Notes: generated from the sequence alone by a model not told the origin. Counted from the stretch's first letter, positions 10,950 to 21,633 are shown. The stretch: DNA of 64,000 nt from Prorocentrum cordatum (GCA_963575745.1 CAUYUJ010014615.1:1342970-1406969), one strand, 5' to 3'. Numbers and translations are program-made.

Positions 10950-11229
10950 GTTGGGGTATTTGCAAAGACCGCGTCGCGTATGAATAGGATCTTGTGCTGA
11001 CCTGTTACTGTTGCACGCTCGTCATATATCTTTGTTCGCTGCTGCAGATCGACGCGCGGTCGCCGGCACGGCGCCTGCCGCTGGTGATCCCGAAGCCGCC
11101 GCAGCCGATGACGATGATGAGGATGCGGTTGGTGGTCGATCGGGGTCTTCACCTTCATCTCGATCTCGTGCTCCAGAAGCAACCTCAGGAAAATAAACGC
11201 AAGTGTCTTTCGATCCGGATGCTGGCGCC

Positions 11230-12078
11230 AGCAATGCCGCACAACACATGCAACTCCTTGAGCGATGCAGCCTGCGAGCTTCCACGGCCACACCTGCATC
11301 TTCCTAGATATTGAACCGTCGATATGCTGATGTTTGTCACATGCCCGTTTACCCTCGCACCGTGACCGCCGTGGGGAGAAGACCAACGCCTCGCAACTCG
11401 ACGCAATCTGAGTAGGTTTCTTCACCGGTAAACCAGTGCGCGGGCATCGTAGTCCAGCTTGACATTGGTGAATGATGGCCTCTGCGGTGTCCGATAATGC
11501 TCTCGCCTCAGTCCATATCGGTGAGTGAAAAAAATCAGATCAAGCTGTCTGTTCGTTAATATAATTAATGTCGGCCATGCTGACATGATATCTGGCAACT
11601 TTTCCGCGCAGATGTCCGAGTGGTTCAGATATCCGTCGCGGCGCCTCATGAGTATCGGGATTCATCATCCGATTGAAAGTTGACCAGCCTGCCATGCCGG
11701 AGACATCACCACTACCACTGGTTGGCATAGTTCATACTTCCACATGGCAGCCCGCCCTGATGCGCGAAACAAACCCACGCCGCATTGCACATCGAAGTTC
11801 TTGCCGGCATGAGGCCCTTCAGGACGCACGCGCCGCAGCAACGTCTTTGTAGTGCGACCTTCGCCTCCCATGATATCCACAATGTCAGTGCAACGATGTG
11901 CCTGAGCATCTGCAAGCCAATGCTGCAAAAGACGGCCCAGACTATGGAATACAAAGTAGGTCGCGTCATGCGGATTGTTGTAAGTTGTCCCCATCATGAT
12001 CCTGATGTCGCCGTCGTCGCTGCTGCCATACCACGCGCCATCATCCGAAGCAACATGTATTGCGATACTCCAGTCCAT
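11230..12078 (-). pseudogene. SAM-methyltransferase-like domain inside the copia element
   Basis: In the frame from 12078, DIVDIMGGEGRTTK (residues 65-78) resembles the SAM-binding motif I of DNA-methylase folds. KNFDVQCGVGL follows, and VVVVMSP (residues 121-127) sits where motif IV (usually PPC) is expected. The reading then shifts to another frame (11728-11540) with GWSTFNRMMNPD and RRISEPLGHLRGKVA. A third frame (from 11425) has KPTQIASSC, CEGKRACDKHQH and KMQVWPWKLAGCIAQGV. The catalytic Pro-Cys is not visible and the domain is broken by shifts. From memory, related segments occur in other dinoflagellate copia-like proteins. Function is inference: a captured or co-opted methyltransferase-like fold lying between protease and integrase. 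Confidence 0.6.
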
Positions 12079-12102
12079 TTCATGATGTACTCCATCGACT
12101 TG

Positions 12103-13360
12103 CTAGCTGTATTGTTGAAGGTCTGCAGTGACGTGAGCCATCCATAACTCTGAAACTCCCAGGTCGACGGAACTCATGTCGTCGCCGCAGTCCGTCCAGA
12201 CCTTCCCATAGTCGCTCATATTCTTGATATTATTGATGCTCTTCTCGTTCGTGCCATCCGCTGCTGCTCGATCCTTTGCTTCCTTCTCCTTCCGCTTTTG
12301 TCGTAATCGCGCCTCCGTGGGGCAATGGCCATCCGTGTCCTCGAACCTCACCATCTTCGTTCTTCCAGCGCCCGTGTCGTTAGGAGTGTCCAAAGTGTCT
12401 CGTCCGCCGCGCTGCGACTCTTGTATCATCTCCTCGTGTCCGCTATCGTTCTCCGAAGAACATCGCTGTTGCCGCCATAGTTGCGCTGTCAGCTCCTGAA
12501 GCATAGAGCGCCTCGCCACGAAGATGGCTTCTAGGCCCCGCTGATGTTCAACATCCTGATAATGCTGTCCATGGCCGCAAATTTTTCATTCGGGGAACCT
12601 GATCGGGCTCATGATCTTGGTGACTTGACCAGCCGGAAGTTGATTCTGTCCGATCTTCACGCCCAGCCTGCACCATCGCATCGGCTGTGCTCGAATCTCG
12701 GTAACACCCTCCAGCCCCATGAGCCCGCTCGATTCCCGCATCGGATTTCTTGCGCCTCTTTCCAGAACAACCTCGCACAATAGTTCGAGAGCCCCAATTG
12801 CGAGCTGTGCTAGATTCCATGCCCTCCACCGTTCTCGACTGCAAATCGCTGCTGTGGGTGCTCCAGATAGTGGCATCCATAATAAATCAAGCTTGTTCTT
12901 GGCCATGTCGGATACTGCTCGCTCCAATCTGCTCTGACATCAAGCCTCGCGTATCGAAGCGTGTAATCTGCACGCGCCGTCGTGAACCTCGGCCATGCTC
13001 CAGTAGTGCTCGTTGACGAATAGCATCAATATCGCCCATGAACCTCTGAAAGTTAGACGCTCGTGCCCTAGTTCGCTCGCCGCGGTCACTGCTTGCTCCA
13101 AAAGCACACCGCGAGGATGCCGAGGATCAGGCTCCACAGAAGGAGGCCGTTGCTCAGCGTGCCCGGGGTCATCAGCTTTGCAGACGGCTTCGACAACTTC
13201 GGTTGAATTACGCGCCGTCGTCGACGATGTGGAATTGCCGAGATCCGCCGGACCGTCAGCGCGCAGTCCGCCGCGATCCTCTGTGGACAGGGAGACGATA
13301 CCTCCAGGCGGCGGCTTCGCCTGGTCGCCCCCCCCGCCCCCCCCCCCCCCAAACAAAAAA
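12103..13360 (-). pseudogene. copia internal linker, unrecognised
   Basis: Overlapping minus frames include a charged segment with RLRQKRKEKEAKDRAA (12519-12103) and short hydrophobic pieces. None matches a family I know. The plus strand carries a C run at about 13327-13350, GGGG in the element sense. Assigned to the element only because it lies between the protease and methyltransferase-like remnants on the same strand. Confidence 0.45.
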
Positions 13361-14023
13361 TCATTGACTGCAATTGTGGAAGAGTTTGGGCGTCGAAGTA
13401 GACGACGTCGCGCCTCCGCCACTGCTGCCGGCCAGCTGCTGAAACTCCGACCCCTCCAAGTTGCGCGCCCTCGTGCCTGGGGGGAGCTGAATCGCGGCGT
13501 CGCCCGGGCCCAGGAAGTGGATGCGATTATTGGCAATGTCGAGGGGCGCGCGCAGCTGCCTCAATGAACGTAGGCCCAGAAGTGCCGGCATATCTGACTC
13601 TGGTACAATAGGCGCCGCGTACACTGCGGGAGTGCCTGCCGATTCATGCCCCCGCACTGGCAGTGCGATCGGAAACCCCCCAAACTGAGCGCACTGCTGC
13701 CTGCCGTTGCCCACGCCCTCGACGTTCAGCACCGCGCGCATGGGCCGATGCTGAGCGGGGGCGCCTGCCCCAAGGGCCCGCTGCCCCTGTCGGGCGGCCC
13801 ACTTGGGCCCGGCAAGGTTGTCGTGAGCTCCGGGATCCACCGGCAATCCTTCCCTTTTCGGTCCAAGCCTCGCGCGGGCATGCCACGTGCCACGCTTCTT
13901 ACGCGCCTCCTTGTAGGTCGTAGGTCGGGAAGAAAATATGAGATGCTCACCGTGTCGATGCGCCTGAACCTCAAGCCGTCGGCGCTGATGCGGCCCCACC
14001 GTTATCCATTGAAGTCGTGCCAA
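13361..14023 (-). pseudogene. copia aspartic protease remnant
   Basis: The 220-codon frame contains GLPVDPGAHDNLAG around residues 59-72, the place of the catalytic D-[ST]-G loop. Here the triad reads Asp-Pro-Gly, which would not be functional. Farther on, PALLGLRSLRQLRAPLDI matches the hydrophobic ALLG helix plus following strand of retropepsins, and NNRIHFLGPGDAAIQLPPG matches the end of the fold. It lies between gag and the rest of pol as expected. A serine- and glycine-rich tail follows. The altered active-site triad agrees with decay. Confidence 0.75.
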
Positions 14024-14339
14024 TATAAGAGGTCGTCAGAGCACCAAAAGATAGAGTAGCCGTAAGATCGCGAACAACCTGATCATTCATGCGCTGATTA
14101 TGTCGAGACTGAGCCGCACCACGACCGCGTTCATCGTGGTTTTGTTGATCATCGTGATCTTGATGCTTGCCTTTGCTGTTCTTACATTTTCCTCGTCCGC
14201 GTCGTGAATGATCATGCTTTCGTCACCTTCATGTCCGTAATGTGCCTGATGACCTCCTTTCGCTGCCGATGCTGGCGTGCTCGTACCGCTGAACTGGCTC
14301 ATCGGCGACGAACGTGGTATCGGTCCTGCCAAGCTAATA

Positions 14340-15820
14340 TCATCTCCACCTGCGCAGGTCCATAGGACTGGATCTCCCCGGAGTTCGCCCCGTGCTCAGC
14401 GTGCCCGTGAACGAGCTCCAGGGGTTGTCTTCTTCATGCACCGATACCGCTGACCAGTGATGGTTGTCGATCTGCTCTCGGTCGTCCTTCGCTCGGCTAG
14501 TCGTGAACATACCTGCTCGCATTGATCCTGAAGGTATCTGCACACCAGCCAGCAATCCAGACTGTGGCGCATACATGGATCCGACGCACGGCTGCTGAGG
14601 TGCCCGAGCTCCAGCCGCAGGCGCATGAACAAACAAAATCAAACACTCGCCTGATTAGCCCCCGCGAGACCTTTACCGTTGCTTTGAAAACCTTTTCCTG
14701 GGTGATGTATTCCACGTCCCTTTCCGTTGCTCCTGCGATGTTGCCGTCGATCATACCGCGTGCATTGCTTCGTGAACGTCCTCCATCGTCGCCTCGTGAC
14801 CAAGAAGTCCCGCCATAGTTTCTCATCGCGCATGGAGGGTTCCACATCGCTGAGATAAGCGTCGAGCTCCGTCTGGGGAATCTCGTCGCCGCTCGTACCG
14901 CCGCTACTCCAATCTTCACAGTCCGCCATGAATGGTTATCCAATCGTATTTGGCTGCATCTGGTGTTGAGCTGGGTAGAGAGGCTGCTGCTGCTGGGTGG
15001 ATGGAAACGCCAGAACTGGCGCACCTCCGAGTGTTAGAGTACTCCCTTGCCAGGGATCAGCAGCCTCCCATGGGGTCAGAATGAGCGCCTGCGCCGTTCA
15101 TCGTCGGAAACTAAAAGCTGCCCTGACCACGCTGCATCTGTGGTTGAGCACTCATCATACCATTACCTTGTCCGCCCATTGCTGCCGTCGTCGCTATACC
15201 GCCATGCTGGTGTACATGGCCAACTCTTCTGATCAGCCCCACCAACTCATTAAACTGCTAGTCCATCAACAAATTCACCCATTCCGCCGGTAGGATACGC
15301 AGGCCAGAAAGCAATAACCATGCGAAACCACCAAGGCCAATATCAAAATTACCATCAGATCCTGCTCCAAACCTCAAACTCGTCAATCTGCCGAGCGTCG
15401 TATCTATATCCTCGCCCGGCATCCTCCTGAAAATCATGAGCTCCGCGATCGACGATGTTGATGTCTCCGCATCCAGCGGGGCAAACTGTCGATGCAATCC
15501 TGGAACTATAATAGCTAGCCCCGTGACCTGTCTCACGCGAAGCCCGTCGCCGAGATCTCTCATTCCTCCGTTGCGTACGGTGTCCGGATCAGGTGTACTC
15601 GCTAACTCTCGTGCCACTCCACCACTCGTAGTATGCCTGCCGACTCACAAGCCAGGGCCCAACACACGACATTCCGAGACCAATGCTTGAACGGATAAAA
15701 CCTCGGCCATATGCCGTCCCACGCCGGTGGAACCTTCATCGTGCCCATGATGCTTACTTGGTCCGCAGCGCTACCAAATCCAGCTGCCTGGGCGCTGTTC
15801 ACGTTTATCTGCGGCATCAT
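14340..15820 (-). pseudogene. copia gag-like remnant
   Basis: Three successive frames give a gag-like layout. The first starts at 15820 and has VPPAWDGIWPRFYPFKHW followed by NVVCWALA, resembling the PxWDG...W start of copia capsids. The second (15617-15258) has AELMIFRRMPGEDIDTTLGR and GSDGNFDIGLGGFAWLLLSG, the central helical part. The third (14929-14639) has ELDAYLSDVEPSMRDEKLW, RRRWRTFTKQ and NGKGRG, a basic tail typical of the dinoflagellate elements as I recall them. No intact CCHC knuckle was seen. A glutamine-, glycine- and methionine-rich stretch lies between the second and third pieces. Confidence 0.7.
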
Positions 15821-15950
15821 GATGTCGAGGCGGTTTCAGATATCGTGAGAATACTCGAAGTCGCCGTTGCAGTCGTAATCGAAGAGGTGGAAGCCGTCAA
15901 CGATGTCGCCGTGGATCGCGCCGTCTGGCGGACGGCGGGAGGGAGCCGAA

Positions 15951-15962
15951 GCTCCGCTACCA
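15951..15962 (-). promoter_or_regulatory. tRNA primer-binding site of the copia element
   Basis: The minus strand reads TGGTAGCGGAGC immediately downstream of the 5' LTR. It closely resembles the initiator-Met type site of copia elements (TGGTATCAGAGC in plants) and the complement of eukaryotic initiator tRNA 3' ends. Position and sequence together make it a strong call. Confidence 0.85.
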
Positions 15963-15963
15963 A

Positions 15964-16139
15964 GGTCGATTGACCCTGGCAGTGGTGAGAGAAGGGAAAG
16001 ATAGGATATGCTTATCTGATCATGCAATGAACGAGATTCCTGGACGCGTCCTTGAGTGAAACGGTTGCGGCGGGCAGGCGGGCTATACACACGCATGCGC
16101 ACACATACGTACACACGACGTATCTCCTACATTGCGACT
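15964..16139 (-). repeat. 5' LTR of the copia element
   Basis: Direct repeat of 6844-7020, starting GGTCGATTGACCCTGGCAG and ending ATTGCGACT on the plus strand. It abuts the primer-binding site on its inner side and the duplicated CCAAG on its outer side. It should hold the element promoter, but no TATA box could be identified. Confidence 0.88.
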
Positions 16140-17142
16140 CCAAGAGGCCCCCACGATCGCCCCAAGATCGCCCACGAGGCCCCCAAGATGGCCCCATGAC
16201 GGCCCAGGAGGCCCCCTAAGACGGTCCCAAGAGGGCCCCAAGAGAGCCCAAGAGGCCTCCAAGACGCCCAAGATGGCCTCCATGACGGCTAAGATCGCCC
16301 CAAAATACCTCCAACACGGCCCAAAATGCACCCAAGACGGCCTCAGATGGCCTCAAGATGGCCCGAGACGGCCGAAGAGGCCCCAAGAGGCCTCCGAGAC
16401 AGCCCAAGAGGCCTCCAAGCGGTCCTCCAGAAGGGGCCGAACAGACCAAAATGATCGATGTTCCAACAAGTTTTTGAAGGATTTTGGCATTTGCTTCTTT
16501 TCGGCCTTCCGACGGCTCAAGACGTCCCAAGAGGCCCCCAATGTCGCCCACGAGATGGCCCCATGACGGCCCAAGAGGCCCCCAAGAGGGCCCCAAGAGG
16601 GCCCAAGAGACCTCCAAGACGCCCAAGATGGCCTCCAAGACAGCTAAGATCGCCCCCAAATACCTCCAACACGGCCCAAGATGCACCCAAAACGGCCAAA
16701 GATGGCCTCAAGATGGCCCAAGAGGCCTCCAGTAGGCCTCCAAGACGGCCCAAGAAACGTCCAGGAGGTCTTCCAGGAGGGCACGACGACGCCGAAATCA
16801 GTGGTTTTCCTGCACTTTTCGAAAGAGAGGCCCCCAAGATCGCCCAAGAGGCCTCCAAGATGGCCCGCTGACAGCCCAAGAGGCTCCCAAGACGGCCCCA
16901 CGAGGGCCCCAAAACGGCCCAAGAGGCCTCCAAGACGCCCAAGATGGCCTCGAAGAACCCCTGATCTGCCCCAAGAGGGCCCCAAGACGACCCAGGCCCC
17001 CAAGACGGCTTCCGACGGCCTCAGACAAGCCAGGAACGCCCTAAGACGGCCAAAGAGTCCCCCAAGAAGCCCCCAAAGGCCCCAAGAGCCCCCCAGGAAG
17101 CTCCCAGGAGGCCCCGAGATTGCCCCAAGAGGCGCCCAAGAG
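16140..17142. repeat. GGCCCAAGAGGCC dispersed repeat, composite unit 1
   Basis: Dense GGCCTCCAAGACG, GCCCAAGATGGCC and GGCCCCAAGAGGG words. Two internal copies of a longer module (about 16200-16440 and 16560-16790) share the spacer TTTGGCATTTGCTTCTTTTC or its relatives. The paralogue of the copia insertion site, without the element, lies at about 16500-16550. The long plus and minus frames are by-products of the repeat. Confidence 0.85.
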
Positions 17143-17204
17143 GCCTCCTCCTCCTCCTCCTCCTTTTTCCTCATCCTCCCCCTCCTCCTCTTCTTGCTCC
17201 CCCA
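17143..17204. repeat. Short CTC tract of composite unit 1
   Basis: CTCCTC triplets with CTTTTTCC interruptions, between the GGCCC block and the end module. Same place as the CTC stretch at 19578-19650 in unit 2. Confidence 0.8.
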
Positions 17205-17410
17205 TGCGTTCCCCGAAGTCTTTCCAAACCGACTCGGGGAACAACTGGCCCGATAGCTTGGCCAAGCTCTGGCCCAGCTGTCGGCCACAGAGGCGCTTCC
17301 AAAGGAGCAGGGGGCGGCGGTGAATCGCCGTGGGCGTCTTCGATCCGCCGCCCCCTGTTAATTCATCACAAGGGTGCCTGGCGTGCTAGATCCTACCGGT
17401 TTTGGTTTTG
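17205..17410. repeat. End module of composite unit 1
   Basis: Less repetitive stretch reading GGGGAACAACTGGCCCGATA, then GGGGCGGCGGTGAATCGCCG and GGGCGTCTTCGAT. A diverged copy in the same order is at 19675-19802. The part from 17347 (CCGCCGCCCCCTGTTAATTC) matches 6390-6470. Confidence 0.8.
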
Positions 17411-17785
17411 GTTCTTTTCCCCTTCGGCCCAGCGCGCTGGCCCCATTGAGAGCTGCCGAAAGGGACCGGAAACGAAGTCGACGTCTGCAACAAATCCTCT
17501 GAGGCCGATGACCTCTAAGATGGTCACGTTGGCCCAAGATGGCCTGCACGTTCGCCCAAGATGGTCCAAGATGGCCTCCAAGACGGCCTAATAGAGTTTA
17601 CAAGATGCCTCCAAGTCCGCACAAGAAGCCTCCAAATTGGTCCAACAGGGCCCAAGAGGCCCCCAAGAGGCCTCCAAGACGGCCCAAGAGGCCTCCAAAA
17701 GGACCTCCAGGACGGCCCGAAGAGGCTGAAATCATTCCCAACCATCCTGTAATGTTGGGTCCTCGTTTTGAAGAAACGGTCCCCG
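17411..17785. repeat. Further GGCCC-type repeat
   Basis: From about 17515 the sequence again consists of GGCCCAAGATGG and GGCCTCCAAGACGG words. Before that, 17411-17515 is unclassified. No gene is visible. Confidence 0.65.
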
Positions 17786-17846
17786 CGTCTCCTCCTCCTC
17801 CTCCTCCTCCTCCTCCTCCTCCTCCTCCTCCTCCCCCTCCTCCATG
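17786..17846. repeat. (CTC)n microsatellite
   Basis: About 20 CTC triplets ending in CCCCCTCCTCC, immediately before the satellite array. Confidence 0.92.
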
Positions 17847-17849
17847 CGC

Positions 17850-18708
17850 TTCACACACCCAGTACAGCGCTTCGTGGCCCCATAGGGAGCTCCACCGAAG
17901 GCCCCAGCGGGGGTACCACATGCGTCTGCCACACCCAGTACAGCGTTTGGTGGCCCCATAGGGAGCTCCACCGAAGGCCCCAAGGGGGGAGGGTATCACA
18001 TGCGTCTGTCACACCCAGTACGGCGCTTCGTGGCCCCATAGGGAGCTCCACCTAAGGCCCCAGTGGGGGGTACCACATGCGTCTGCCACACTCAGTACGG
18101 CATTTCGTAGACCCATGGGGAGCTCCGCCTAAGGTCCCAGTGGGCGGTACTACACGCGCCCGCCACTCCCAAATTTGGCAGTTTCACCCACCTAGTACAG
18201 CGATTCGTGGACCCATAGGAAGCTCCACCGAAGCCCCCAGTGGGACCGTCCGCTTGCGTCCCGCACACCCAATTTGGCATTTTCGCCCACTCAGTATAGC
18301 GCTTCGTGGCCCCTTTAGGAGCTCCACCGAAGCCCCCAGTGGACCGTCCGCATGCGTCCCGGAAACCCAATTTGGCATTTTCACCCACCCAGTACAGCAC
18401 AGCGCTTCGCGGCCCCATAGGGAGCTCCGCCTAAGCCCTCAATGGGACCGTCCGCATGCGCCCCGGAATCCCAAGTTGGTATTTTCACCCTCTCAGTACA
18501 GCGCTTCGTGGCCGCATAGGGAGCTCCACCAAAGCCCCCAGTGGGACCGTCCGCATGCGTCCCACACACCCAATTTGGCATTTTCACCTACCCAGTACAC
18601 GGTTTCGTGGCCCCATAGGGAGCTCCACCGACGGCCCCAGTGCTACTGCCCGCATGCGTTCCCCCCCACCCAGTGCAGCGCGTCGTGGCCCCATAGGTAG
18701 CTTCACCG
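17850..18708. repeat. Satellite array with 77-bp and 99-bp unit classes
   Basis: Ten units share CAGTACAGCGCTTCGTGGCC and CATAGGGAGCTCCACCGAAG. Distances between successive CAGTA words, from 17860 to 18671, are about 76, 80, 77, 100, 99, 98, 104, 99 and 78 bp. The central units carry an extra 22 bp (CCAATTTGGCATTTTCACCC) absent from the first three and the last, giving a block structure of short, long, short. Not coding. Confidence 0.92.
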
Positions 18709-19577
18709 AAAAAGATATTCACAATTGCGATACCCACAACTGCATATGGTTGGGTCCTTCGCCAAGATAAATGTTTTTGATACGTGTTTGAAGGATGTTG
18801 GCATGTGCTTCTTTTCGGCCTTCCCCAAGATCGCCCAAGAGGCCTACAAGATGGTCCCAGAACGGCCCAAAAGGCCCCCAAGACCGCTGCAGGAGGACCC
18901 AAAGACGGCCCAAGAGGCTTCAAAGACGCCCAAGATGGCCTCCAAGACGGCCCTGGAGCACCGCAAGAGAGCCCCCAGTCAGCTTAGAGAGGCCCCCAAG
19001 ACAGCTTCCGACGGCATCAGACGGGCCAGGAGCCCGCCAAGACGGCCCAAGATGGCTCTAAGGTGGCCCAAGACGGCATCCAAGAGGTCTTCAAAAAGGC
19101 CCAAGAGGCCTCCACGAGGGCCTTCAGGCAGGCCCGAAGAGGACGACATCAGTGATGTTCTTAAGGTTTTTGAACTATGTTGGCATGTGCATCGTTTCGG
19201 CCCGAGACGGCCCAAGAGCCCCGAAAGATCGCCCAATAGGCTTCCAGGATGGCCCCAGAATGGTCCAAGAGGTCCCCAAGACGGCCCTGAGAGGGCCCCC
19301 AGACGGCCCAAGAGGCCTCCAAGACGCCCAAGATGGCCTCCAAGACGGCCCTGGAGCACCCCAAAAATGTTTCAAGTCGGCCAACGCGGCCTCCAAGACG
19401 GCTTCCGACGGCGTCAGCCCAGCCAGGAATGCCTTGAGACGGCCAAAGAATCCCCCGAGAAGCCCCTAAAGGCCTCGCCTCCAAGAGGCCCAAGGAGGTC
19501 CTCAAGATGCATCCAAGAGGCTCCCAGGAAGCTCCCAGGAGGCCCCAAGAGTGCCCCCAGAGGCTCCCAAGGTGCCC
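18709..19577. repeat. GGCCCAAGAGGCC dispersed repeat, composite unit 2
   Basis: Starts with a less repetitive lead-in containing GTTGGCATGTGCTTCTTTTC, then GGCCCAAGAGGC words. A second internal copy of the spacer (GTTGGCATGTGCATCGTTTC) is at about 19180-19200. Parallels 16140-17142. Confidence 0.83.
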
Positions 19578-19805
19578 CCTCCTCTTTCTCCTCTTCCTTC
19601 TCCTCTCCTCCTTCTCCTCCTCCTCCTTCTCCTCTTCCTCCTCCAAATCTTCCCTGCCCTCACCCGAATGTTCCCGGAAGGGTTTCCACAGCGCTTGGAG
19701 GAACACATGGTCCGATAACTTGGCAGAGCTTACACAACGCTCGGCCATATGGGCGATTTGAAAAGGCAAGGGGCGGCGGTGATTCGCCGTAGGCGTCTTC
19801 GATAA
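19578..19805. repeat. CTC tract and end module of composite unit 2
   Basis: CTCCTCTTCC pyrimidines to about 19655, then GGAGGAACACATGGTCCGAT, then GGGGCGGCGGTGATTCGCCG and TAGGCGTCTTCGAT. The order and spacing match 17143-17345. Confidence 0.8.
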
Positions 19806-20760
19806 CAATATCGCCTCGAACAAATATATGCTTTCTCGCACCATGGACGAATGCAAAACACGTGGCCGAAATAAACAATCGTAAACATGATGACGAAACG
19901 GAATGAACAAGTCGGGAAGAGAACGCCAGTTTGCCTGAGTTTGGAATCGATCATGTTTCGCCACATGTTGGAGTACCCACGTTTCCACCGACATCACAAC
20001 TGCTGCAAGATGGGGAGTGGAAGGAATTGGAGATGGCTCTGTAATAAGATGGGGGCCACAAACTGTACTCAGGCCCCCAGGAAACGCAACTCGACACGAC
20101 ACTGGCAGGAACGATGGTGAACCGCGCTCGGAGTCCCCTCGCGAGGAGCGCCGGAGGCTGCGAGGAGCCTAGGCGAAGGACGACAGGCAAGTGGGGCGTC
20201 GGTCGGGCAGACCTGGGGCTCAAGACTCGGAGACCAGGGCACGGCACGAGTGTTGAGGTCCCGACCCATTCTCTGGGGGTAGCGCTGCGCCTACGGTTCA
20301 TTCTTAATGGTCCTGCGGCCCGATAAGGGGCCCAGGAAGCCGCAACCTGGGAAAAACGCACGGATGGATCGGATAAGATCCTCGCAGATCTGGGTCCTGA
20401 GAACGGGCCGTGCGCGGAAGAGGCTGCCGCCTCCGAGGCGCGTATGGTATCGGTCCCGCCAGGCTTCCGAGGGGAGCCCAATCACACAAGCTCTGCGCCT
20501 CAGCTAGCCAATTCACGGCGGCGGCGTAACCGCAAACCGACCGAACCGACAGCGAGACCGAACCCGACAGACACTGAGTCTGCCGGAAGCAGCCGGAAAC
20601 AAGACGCAACGGCGCGGCAACGACAACACAGCCGACCGGACCGAACGGGAGGGGCGCTACCGACTGCAACACGGTGTGACCAACCGAACCGGGGACACCA
20701 TTGGCCTACTCTGAGATCCGAAATCACGCAAAATGAAACATCGTAAAAAATCACGACTGG
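19806..20760. other. Non-coding or unassigned stretch
   Basis: No repeats of note and no domain in any frame. Frames up to 176 codons on the minus strand look like GC-driven chance. Composition is more balanced than in the flanking repeats. Confidence 0.45.
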
Positions 20761-20764
20761 GGCC

Positions 20765-21517
20765 CTACACCTCATACTTCTGCAGCACTTCTCGAGACGG
20801 GTCGATCCGCGAGAGCCCTGGGGCCTGAAAGAGGGCGACACCGAGGGGCGTCAAATGAGGCAGGGTGCGAGCAAAACGTCGGTCCTGTTGTGGACACCGC
20901 TTGCACTTCAAACAATGAAGAACCGAAATCGGCGCCATCTCCGAAAACAACCCGTTTCGTCTCAAACCGTCGTCCGCGAAAACGACGACAAAATGGCCGC
21001 GCGCTTGCGCCCGAAAACACATTGGGTGAACGATAACGCCATGCAACAATAGCAAAACAAAGTTTTGCTCGCGCCCTGGGAAGCGCCTAGGCACCGAGGC
21101 TGCCTCTGGCGCAAGTCGGGTCCGCTGCCCGCTCCGACGCCAGCTGCCTGCGAATCCACTGCTCGATGCCGCCGCAGGCCACGAGCTCCTGCGCCGCGGC
21201 GCCCTGCGGGGGGCAGCGGAGAGGCAAGCTGCGTCTTCGACCATGGGCCCGTCGTCACCATCGACATTCGTAGGTGGCGACATCTGAACCCTGCCCCACC
21301 AACCATCGACTCTCCTGAATCGATGGGAAACGGGTTTATGCTTCGGATCTCGCCACGTGTTCGATGAATTCTGGACCCTGCCCCCGCAAACCATCGGGTT
21401 GCCTGAATCGTTGATCGGCGAGGATAGAGTTCGGATTTCGCCGCCGACCCTTGTCGCCAATCGACATGGGCGGTGTTCGGTGCTGGCCAGGTCATAGTGT
21501 GGGAACAGAACAATCAT
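20765..21517 (-). CDS. Hypothetical protein, doubtful
   Basis: A 250-codon frame with no recognised family. The last 80 residues look the most protein-like, with CLKCKRCPQQDRRF, LTPLGVALFQAPG and SRIDPSREVLQKYEV. The first half overlaps an imperfect internal DNA repeat at about 21270-21420, with CGATTCAGG and CGATGGTT...GGGGCAGGGT occurring twice, which argues against it. No start context, intron signal or neighbour supports it. It could be the 3' exon of a minus-strand gene or simply an open frame in GC-rich DNA. Confidence 0.25.
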   Translation of the reverse strand: MIVLFPHYDLASTEHRPCRLATRVGGEIRTLSSPINDSGNPMVCGGRVQNSSNTWRDPKHKPVSHRFRRVDGWWGRVQMSPPTNVDGDDGPMVEDAACLSAAPRRAPRRRSSWPAAASSSGFAGSWRRSGQRTRLAPEAASVPRRFPGREQNFVLLLLHGVIVHPMCFRAQARGHFVVVFADDGLRRNGLFSEMAPISVLHCLKCKRCPQQDRRFARTLPHLTPLGVALFQAPGLSRIDPSREVLQKYEV

Positions 21518-21559
21518 TCACTGTTCCTGGGCGCGTGGCTGAAATTGGACTCCATGGCG

Positions 21560-21633
21560 CGGGTTATGTGTGTTGTTGTTTGTGTTGTTGCTGTTGCAGC
21601 TGTTGTTGTTATTGTTGTTGTTGTTGTTGTTGG

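Larger units (their letters stand above)
6844..16139 (-). mobile_element. Decayed Ty1/copia-type LTR retrotransposon
   Basis: Direct repeats of about 176 bp at both ends, a primer-binding site next to the upstream LTR, and remnants on the minus strand in the order gag, protease, methyltransferase-like domain, integrase, reverse transcriptase, RNase H identify a copia-type element of about 9.3 kb. The bases CCAAG flank it at 6839-6843 and 16140-16144 and fit a 5-bp target-site duplication. Removing the element joins CGGCTCAAGACGGCCCAAG to AGGCCCCC, matching the uninterrupted paralogous site at about 16510-16545. Every coding domain is split by stops and frame changes, and the LTRs differ at roughly 8% of positions by eye, so this is an old, inactive copy. 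Confidence 0.93.

Noticed and set aside
17850-18708. CRISPR-like array
   Set aside because: Units are near-uniform throughout with no unique spacers, as in a satellite.
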